Shown here: positions 59,258-64,000 of the stretch, in pieces | How positions within the stretch are numbered: the first letter of the stretch is position 1 | How the letters are laid out: each line of letters opens with the position of its first letter | Assembly: GCF_030269485.1 (NCBI RefSeq) | Contig: NZ_BSTL01000006.1 | Span: 372,001 to 436,000, forward strand | Reading direction: 5' to 3' | From: Actinoplanes sp. NBRC 103695 | GTDB taxonomy: Bacteria; Actinomycetota; Actinomycetes; Mycobacteriales; Micromonosporaceae | Length of the DNA: 64,000 nt | The notes under the pieces: model-generated | The model's input: the letters and a program-made list of their open reading frames with translations, nothing else | Database searches by the model: none | Told to the model about the DNA's origin: nothing | Program-made: the position numbers and the translations under genes

Positions 59258-59983
59258 ATGACAGTGGTCGCCATCACCGGGGCCAGCAGCGGCATCGGCG
59301 AGGCCACGGCCCGCGAACTGGCCGCCCGCGGCGCCGCCGTCGTGCTCGGCGCCCGGCGGACCGACCGGCTCGAGGCGCTCGCCGGCGACATCCGCCGGCA
59401 GGGTGGCCGCGCCGCGGTCCGCGCCGTCGACGTCACCTCACGCGACGACCTGGCCGCGCTGGTGAACCTGGCCGTGGACGAGTTCGGCCGGCTCGACGTG
59501 CTCGTCGGCAACGCCGGGATCAGCCGGATCAGCCCGGTCGCCGACCTGGACGTCGACGGCTGGTCCGCCATGATCGATGTCAACGTGCGCGGGGTGCTGC
59601 ACGGCCTCGCGGCCGCCCTGCCGGTCTTCGAACGCCAGCGCCGCGGTCACTTCGTGACCACGATCTCCACCGCGGGCCTCAAGATCACACCGACGATGGC
59701 GGTCTATGCCGGTACGAAGAACGCGGTGCGCACCGTCCTCGAGGGCCTGCGTACCGAGTCCACCGCGGGCTGGCTGCGCACCACGTCCATCTCCCCCGGG
59801 TACGTGCGGACGGAGCTCGCGTCGAGCATCGACGATCCGGACCTGCGCGAGCAGATCCAGACCTCGATGAACGAGTTCGCCCTCGACCCGGAGGCGGTGG
59901 CGCGCGCCATCGCGTTCGCGATCGAACAGCCCGCCGACGTCGAGATCGGCGACCTGACGATCCGACCGGCCTCCCAGAACTGA
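59258..59983 (+). CDS. Short-chain dehydrogenase/reductase under TetR control
   Basis: Classical SDR of 241 residues: AITGASSGIGEATAREL, the Asp-containing VRAVDVTSR, NAG in VLVGNAGISRI, catalytic Ser in TTISTAGLKITP and YAGTKNAVRTV, then ISPGYVRTELASSI. This resembles the oxidoreductases that commonly accompany TetR repressors and may detoxify a carbonyl compound sensed by the repressor. AGGAGG lies seven bases before the ATG. Monocistronic. Confidence 0.92.
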   Translation: MTVVAITGASSGIGEATARELAARGAAVVLGARRTDRLEALAGDIRRQGGRAAVRAVDVTSRDDLAALVNLAVDEFGRLDVLVGNAGISRISPVADLDVDGWSAMIDVNVRGVLHGLAAALPVFERQRRGHFVTTISTAGLKITPTMAVYAGTKNAVRTVLEGLRTESTAGWLRTTSISPGYVRTELASSIDDPDLREQIQTSMNEFALDPEAVARAIAFAIEQPADVEIGDLTIRPASQN

Positions 59984-60139
59984 GCCGGCGGTCCCCGCGT
60001 GAGCTGGGCCGGAATCGTGGAGGAGGGCGAGCGGGCACGGACCCGGCAGGCGACGCCGAAGGCGGGCCGACCTCGGCGTGAGCAGCGGTCAGCACCACCC
60101 ACCCAGGCACGACATCCAGAATTTCTGGATCCTGAATTT

Positions 60140-61711
60140 CTAGGGGTTCCAGACCTGATTGGCCTGGCCGTGGCAGGTCCAGATGATGACGCCGGTGCCG
60201 GGGGTGGTGGCGCCGCCGTTGACGTCGAGGCACAGGCCGGACTGGACGGCCGTGATGGTGCCGTTGGCGTTGAGGCGGAACTGCTGGTTGGCGCCGCCGT
60301 TGCACTCCCACTGCAGCACCCGCGTGCCGGCCGTCGTCTCGCCGTTGAAGACGTCCATGCAGCGGGTTCCGTCGTAGACGCGCAGTTCGCCGGCCGGGGT
60401 GAGGTTCCAGCGCTGGTTGGCGCCCCCGTTGCAGGTGTAGATCTCCACCGCGGCGTCGTTGACCACCAGGTTGTCGTGCACGTCCAGGCACTGGCCGGAG
60501 GCCTGGCTGACGAAGCGACGCCCGGCGTAGGCGGCGCCACCGGACACCCGGAACACCGCCGTGCCATGGGCGGGAACGGTCGCGCTGATCGTTCCCGCGG
60601 TGGTGGACGACGCACCGGTCCAGAGGTCGCGCAGTCCGTAGGCGGCGGAGGCGTTCATGCCGACCTGCGCCGCGCTCGTGCTGATCGTGGCCGGCGCGCC
60701 GTTCTCGTTGAACAGGGCCACCGCCCGGTCCCCGTTGGCCAGCACCTTGCTGAAGACCCACTGGCCGGAGTAGTTGCGGACGACGTACGCCTGCCGCCCC
60801 AGCGAGTCCTGGTCGACCGCGATCAGGCCGGCGTTCGTCAGGATGCCGAACGTGGCGTCGGACGCGGTCCGCAGGTCGGAGCCGATCAGCAGCGGCGCCG
60901 ACATCATGGCCCACAACGCGAAGTGCGTGCGATATTCGGTTTCGGACAGCCCGCCGTTGCCGACCTCGAGCATGTCCGGGTCGTTCCAGGCGCCCGGCCG
61001 CGCGTACGGTGCGAGCACGCTGTTCTGCCGGATGAGGGTGAGGACCGAGCCCCAGTTGTCCTCGATGTCGCCGGTGGTGCGCCACAGGTTCCCGACCGGC
61101 CCGGCCCAGCGCCACGGCTGCGTCGAGCCCCACTCGCAGATCGCGAAGACGATCGGCCGCCCGGTGCTCGCCAGCGCGTCCCGCATCCGGGTGTAGCGCT
61201 GGATCGCGTCGCGGCCCTGGTTGTTGCAGTTGTCGTATTTCAGGTAGTCGACGCCCCAGGAGGCGAACAGCCGCGCGTCCTGATCCTCATGATCCAGCCC
61301 GCCCGGAAACCCGATCGACGAGCAGGTGGAGGTTCCCGCGCTGGTGTAGATGCCGAACTTCAGGCCCTTGCCGTGCACGTAGTCGGCGAGCGCCTTGATC
61401 CCGTTGGGGAAGCGAGCCGGGTCGGGCACCAGGTTCCCGCTCCCGTCCCGCTGCCGCAGCGCCCAGCAGTCGTCGAGATTGACGTATTCGTAGCCCGCGG
61501 CCTTGAGCCCGCGACTCACGAAGATGTCGGCGATCCCCTTGATCATCGCCTCGTTGAACTCGGCGCGGCACTGCGTGGAATTCCAGTTGTTGAACCCCAT
61601 GGGCGGCGTCCGCGCAAGACCGTTGTCGATGGCGGCGGCCGGATGAGCTGGGGCGATGAGGGAGGCGGCGAGGACCAGGACGAGGGCGGCTATCAACCGG
61701 GGAATCCGCAT
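60140..61711 (-). CDS. Secreted GH27 alpha-galactosidase with CBM13 domain
   Basis: Exported glycosidase of 523 residues. Signal peptide MRIPRLIAALVLVLAASLIA, cut near HPAAA. The GH27 barrel starts LARTPPMGFNNWNSTQCRAE; YVNLDDCWALRQRDGSG, the nucleophile Asp in VDYLKYDNCNNQG and the acid/base Asp in RPGAWNDPDMLEVGNGGLSE are all present. A C-terminal beta-sandwich domain is followed by a ricin-type CBM13 with three QxW-type repeats (GGANQRWNL, GGANQQFRL, GQANQVWNP). It probably removes terminal alpha-galactose from plant galactomannan or similar. An ATG five codons upstream is an alternative start. Confidence 0.95.
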   Translation of the reverse strand: MRIPRLIAALVLVLAASLIAPAHPAAAIDNGLARTPPMGFNNWNSTQCRAEFNEAMIKGIADIFVSRGLKAAGYEYVNLDDCWALRQRDGSGNLVPDPARFPNGIKALADYVHGKGLKFGIYTSAGTSTCSSIGFPGGLDHEDQDARLFASWGVDYLKYDNCNNQGRDAIQRYTRMRDALASTGRPIVFAICEWGSTQPWRWAGPVGNLWRTTGDIEDNWGSVLTLIRQNSVLAPYARPGAWNDPDMLEVGNGGLSETEYRTHFALWAMMSAPLLIGSDLRTASDATFGILTNAGLIAVDQDSLGRQAYVVRNYSGQWVFSKVLANGDRAVALFNENGAPATISTSAAQVGMNASAAYGLRDLWTGASSTTAGTISATVPAHGTAVFRVSGGAAYAGRRFVSQASGQCLDVHDNLVVNDAAVEIYTCNGGANQRWNLTPAGELRVYDGTRCMDVFNGETTAGTRVLQWECNGGANQQFRLNANGTITAVQSGLCLDVNGGATTPGTGVIIWTCHGQANQVWNP

Positions 61712-61863
61712 CACATTGATGAACATCCATGTGTTGCGGCGCGATGTCAATGCCTGAAATGCAGATTTCGTAGCTTGGCGGGTGGCGCTGACCGCCGAGG
61801 CTCGGGGGTGATCGCTCTCACTGCGAAGCCCTTGATCCATGTCCGGGCGGAGACGTCGCCGGG

Positions 61864-62304
61864 GTGCAGAATGCAACGGTGACCGACTTCGACGCGCGGG
61901 CATTGCTGGCGGAGAGCCGCCTCGGCGTGCTCGCGACCATCAAGGCGAACGGCCTCCCGCAGCTCTCCCCCATCACCCCGTTCTACGACAAGGACGCCGG
62001 CCAGATCCTGGTCTCCGTCACCGAGGGCCGGGCCAAGACCGCCAACCTGCGCCGCGACCCGCGTGCGGCCATCGAGGTGACCCGGGCCGACGGCTGGGCG
62101 TGGGCCACCGCGGAGGGCACGGTCGAGCTGATCGGCCCCGGCTCGGACCCGAACGGCCCGGAGGTGGAGGCCTTGGTCGACTACTACCGCCGGGCCGCCG
62201 GTGAGCACCCCGACTGGGACGAGTACCGCGCCGTGATGGTCGCCGACCGCCGGGTGCTCCTCGTCCTGACCGTCACCCACGTGTACGGCCAGTCCATTCG
62301 CTGA
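61864..62304 (+). CDS. PPOX-class F420-dependent protein
   Basis: Split-barrel flavin/F420-binding protein of about 146 residues: ESRLGVLATIKANGLPQLSP, GRAKTANLRRDPRAAIEVTR, WAWATAEGTVELIGPGSDPN and DRRVLLVLTVTHVYG. Same subgroup as the protein at 53008-53445. Start GTG 61864, or GTG 61879 (VTDFDARALL), which has the more typical beginning. Biliverdin-, quinone- or other F420-dependent reduction is possible; substrate unknown. Confidence 0.9.
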   Translation: MQNATVTDFDARALLAESRLGVLATIKANGLPQLSPITPFYDKDAGQILVSVTEGRAKTANLRRDPRAAIEVTRADGWAWATAEGTVELIGPGSDPNGPEVEALVDYYRRAAGEHPDWDEYRAVMVADRRVLLVLTVTHVYGQSIR

Positions 62305-62418
62305 GGCGCGCGCTTGCGTTGTATTCCGCCGCCCGCGCGCGTAAGAATCCGCGGCCTTCTGGGTCCAGGACGGCACCATCCACCTGGCCTTCGACATGCA
62401 CCGACGTGCGGGACCGGT

Positions 62419-62979
62419 CTACTCGAGGCCTTCCCGGGAGATCGGCTCGCCGACCCGGAAGTCCCGGAAGGTGACCTCGAGCCCGGCCCGTTCCGGCGAG
62501 CAGCACATCACCCCGACGTCGACCGACTCGGGCAGGTCCAGGTGGCCGAGCCGGACCAGCTGCCAGGACCCGTCCGCGTCACCACGGTGCACGCACACCG
62601 CGGTGCCGAAGCGGGTCAGCCGGAGCCGGAGCCCGCCGTCGTAGCCGGGCACCGGCACCACGGACAGGTCGGAGTCGTCCCGGGTGAGCACCGTGCTGAG
62701 CTGCACGGCGCCGGACGTGACCTCGAGTCCGGTCTTCAGCCAGGTGCGCTCGTCGGCCCGCACCATCAGGCCGGCCTGGTCGAACAGGGCGGAATGGCCG
62801 GCCGACACCACCACCTCGGCGGTGAAGTCGCCGGTCACCGGGCGGTGGTAGAAGTGGCCGTTGTCCGTGATGTAGCCGTAGAACGTGCGGCGCCAGAAGT
62901 CCGTCTTGAGGCCGGTGACGACACTGATCGCACCGTCCTCGTCGGACCACTGCGGCGGTTCGTTCAGCCAGGACATCAT
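62419..62979 (-). CDS. DUF1349 concanavalin-like beta-sandwich protein
   Basis: Cytoplasmic protein of about 186 residues of the DUF1349 family: WLNEPPQWSDEDGAISVVTG, KTDFWRRTFYGYITDNGHFY, HSALFDQAGLMVRADERTWLK and GVMCCSPERAGLEVTFRDFR. The fold resembles carbohydrate-binding jelly rolls. No enzymatic function is known. Two adjacent ATGs (62979, 62976) and a GTG (62982) can serve as start; none has a good ribosome site. Confidence 0.88.
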   Translation of the reverse strand: MMSWLNEPPQWSDEDGAISVVTGLKTDFWRRTFYGYITDNGHFYHRPVTGDFTAEVVVSAGHSALFDQAGLMVRADERTWLKTGLEVTSGAVQLSTVLTRDDSDLSVVPVPGYDGGLRLRLTRFGTAVCVHRGDADGSWQLVRLGHLDLPESVDVGVMCCSPERAGLEVTFRDFRVGEPISREGLE

Positions 62980-63019
62980 CACGTCAGTCTATGGGGATGC
63001 GAATCGTCCGGAACCCCGC

Positions 63020-63751
63020 TCACGGTCGACGGCGACCGATGATGCTGTGCAGTCCCGCCGGCAGCGGGTGGCCGGCGCCGTCGAACGATTCGCCGACCGC
63101 CGCCGTCACCCCGTGGCCGGCCAGCAGGGCCGGCACCGTGGAAGTGTCGATCAGCACGTTGGCGTGGTGTTCGTCCTCGCGCCGGTAACCACCGTCGGCG
63201 CCGCGGACGAAGGTCGTGAGGTCCCGGTCGAACCGTTCCGGCGACGGCCGGCTGAACCTGGTGATGATCGCCCAGTCGTCGCCGACCCGTCCCTGCGCCA
63301 TGGCGTCCTCGCGGGCGGTGCCCCAACTCAGGTCGCACAGGTCGACGGCCAGCAAACCGCCGGGTGACAACGCGCCGGCGAGGGCGGTGAGCCCGCGACG
63401 GATGGCGTCGGCGTCGGGCAGGTAGTTGAGGGCGTGCCCGATCCCGACGACCGCGTCCACCGCCGGGACCGGATCGTCGGGCAGCACCAGGGCCCGGATG
63501 TCCTCGGCGCCCGGCGCGGCGTCCCGGGCGAGCTCGAGCATGGCCGGCGACGCGTCGGTGGCGATCACCCGGTGCCCGGCTTCCACCAGGCGCTTGGTGA
63601 GCAGCCCCGACCCACACCCGACCTCCAGGACCAGACCCTCTTTCTCGCGTACGCCTGAGAGCAGCGCCAGAATCCCGGGCGCGCAGGCCTCGGCGTGGAA
63701 GCCATAGCCCTGGTCGAACACGTAGGCGAGGTCGCGCCGGTAGTAGGTCAC
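63020..63751 (-). CDS. Class I SAM-dependent methyltransferase
   Basis: Protein of 243 residues: motif I LVLEVGCGSGLLTKRL, IATDASPAMLELARD, motif IV AVDAVVGIGHALNYLPD and GGLLAVDLCDL. The N-terminal TYYRRDLAYVFDQGYGFHAE is typical for a small-molecule methyltransferase group with this start. I place the start at GTG 63751, not ATG 63781, because TAGGCT lies exactly seven bases before the GTG on the minus strand, the leaderless pattern. Confidence 0.85.
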   Translation of the reverse strand: MTYYRRDLAYVFDQGYGFHAEACAPGILALLSGVREKEGLVLEVGCGSGLLTKRLVEAGHRVIATDASPAMLELARDAAPGAEDIRALVLPDDPVPAVDAVVGIGHALNYLPDADAIRRGLTALAGALSPGGLLAVDLCDLSWGTAREDAMAQGRVGDDWAIITRFSRPSPERFDRDLTTFVRGADGGYRREDEHHANVLIDTSTVPALLAGHGVTAAVGESFDGAGHPLPAGLHSIIGRRRP

Positions 63752-63761
63752 GAAGAGCAGC

Positions 63762-63769
63762 CTAGGGTT
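63762..63769. promoter_or_regulatory. Overlapping bidirectional -10 elements
   Basis: The CCTAGG palindrome provides TAGGCT toward the methyltransferase and TAGGGT (63763-63768) toward the SDR, sharing the TA. It has the same design as the site at 7664-7673, also next to a methyltransferase gene. Confidence 0.4.
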
Positions 63770-63779
63770 GAATGGCGTC

Positions 63780-64000
63780 ATGACGACCTGGTTGATCACC
63801 GGATGCTCGACCGGACTCGGGCGTGCTCTCGCCGCCGCGGTCCTGGCCGAGGGCGACAACGCCGTGGTGACCGCGCGGGATGCGGGCAAGGTCCAGGACC
63901 TCGCGGACGCCCACCCGGAAACCGCGCTGGCCCTGGCGCTCGATGTCACCGACGCGGCGCAGGTCACTGACGCCGTCGCGCGTGCCGAAGAGCGGTTCGG
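63780..64000 (+). CDS. Short-chain dehydrogenase/reductase (3' end outside window)
   Basis: The first 73 residues of an SDR: TTWLITGCSTGLGRALAAAV with the TGxxxGxG cofactor motif, VVTARDAGKVQDLAD and LALDVTDAAQVTDAV. The TGCSTGLGRAL form is typical of the oxidoreductases annotated as SDR family, 17-beta-HSD-like. The gene continues beyond the window. Its ATG overlaps the upstream in-frame ATG of the divergent methyltransferase (CATG). Confidence 0.9.
   Translation, partial: MTTWLITGCSTGLGRALAAAVLAEGDNAVVTARDAGKVQDLADAHPETALALALDVTDAAQVTDAVARAEERF

Noticed and set aside
62305..62418. Short protein-like stretch FWVQDGTIHLAFDMHR between the PPOX and DUF1349 genes
   Set aside because: Too short to assign, no start codon or ribosome site, and no family recalled; may be chance or a tiny relic.

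Overview
The window is very GC-rich, dense, leader-poor DNA typical of a filamentous actinobacterium. The gene content suggests a Micromonosporaceae/Actinoplanes-like genome: an AfsR/SARP-type regulator, Tat-exported and CBM13-linked glycosidases, AbfB-domain proteins, a DivIVA/Wag31 paralog, SigB/F-type sigma factor, F420/PPOX-class flavoproteins, and many SDR, TetR and two-component pairs. That genus-level placement is inference. No rRNA, tRNA or CRISPR array was found.

Layout. 1-7049: the 3' part of a type II NADH dehydrogenase, a secreted M14 carboxypeptidase and a SARP/NB-ARC/TPR regulator. 7046-9703: a methyltransferase divergent from a short LuxR-type ATPase, then a small dual-HTH regulator, closed by a near-perfect hairpin terminator. 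9704-11974 (minus): an operon of an amphipathic-repeat protein, a caspase-like (C14) peptidase with a peptidoglycan-binding-like N-terminus, and a monooxygenase-fold protein. 12123-16367 (plus): a response regulator, a sensor kinase whose frame is broken inside a 14-bp tandem duplication, a protein of unknown function and a trypsin-like peptidase. 16374-19996: YccF, an SDR and a GH95 fucosidase.

19953-31649 is a coherent catabolic region: an Lrp/AsnC regulator divergent from branched-chain 2-oxoacid dehydrogenase genes (E1alpha, E1beta, E2), then SDR and acyl-CoA dehydrogenase genes, and, divergent from these across a palindromic TetR-type operator, an AtuA-family protein, both subunits of a biotin-dependent acyl-CoA carboxylase and a TetR regulator. 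This fits degradation of leucine/isovalerate or acyclic-terpenoid acyl-CoAs.

31747-34105: DivIVA-like protein and a GT4 glycosyltransferase with an in-frame minisatellite. About 34380-40990 is a visibly lower-GC island bounded by a 5'-truncated SDR remnant and a broken IS110 transposase remnant. It carries a 2H phosphoesterase, a cupin / TIR-like protein / 474-aa protein operon, a degenerate Nudix-like protein, an inositol-monophosphatase-family enzyme and a two-TM membrane protein. This is the best candidate for an undescribed defence or NAD/nucleotide-signalling module. Immediately after it (about 40990-42492) lie three successive 3' fragments of oxidoreductase genes, a graveyard of recombination.

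42513-64000 returns to ordinary chromosomal genes: sigma factor, YjbR, VanY-like peptidase, phosphotransferase, LexA paralog, Rieske oxygenase, a two-component pair, two serine hydrolases, aldo/keto reductases, AraC regulator, membrane proteins, a TetR/SDR pair with two operator copies, GH27-CBM13 galactosidase, PPOX proteins, DUF1349 protein, and a methyltransferase divergent from an SDR that runs off the window. Several decayed genes occur here too, including an AKR and an MmyB-type regulator that were both beheaded by what looks like one deletion.
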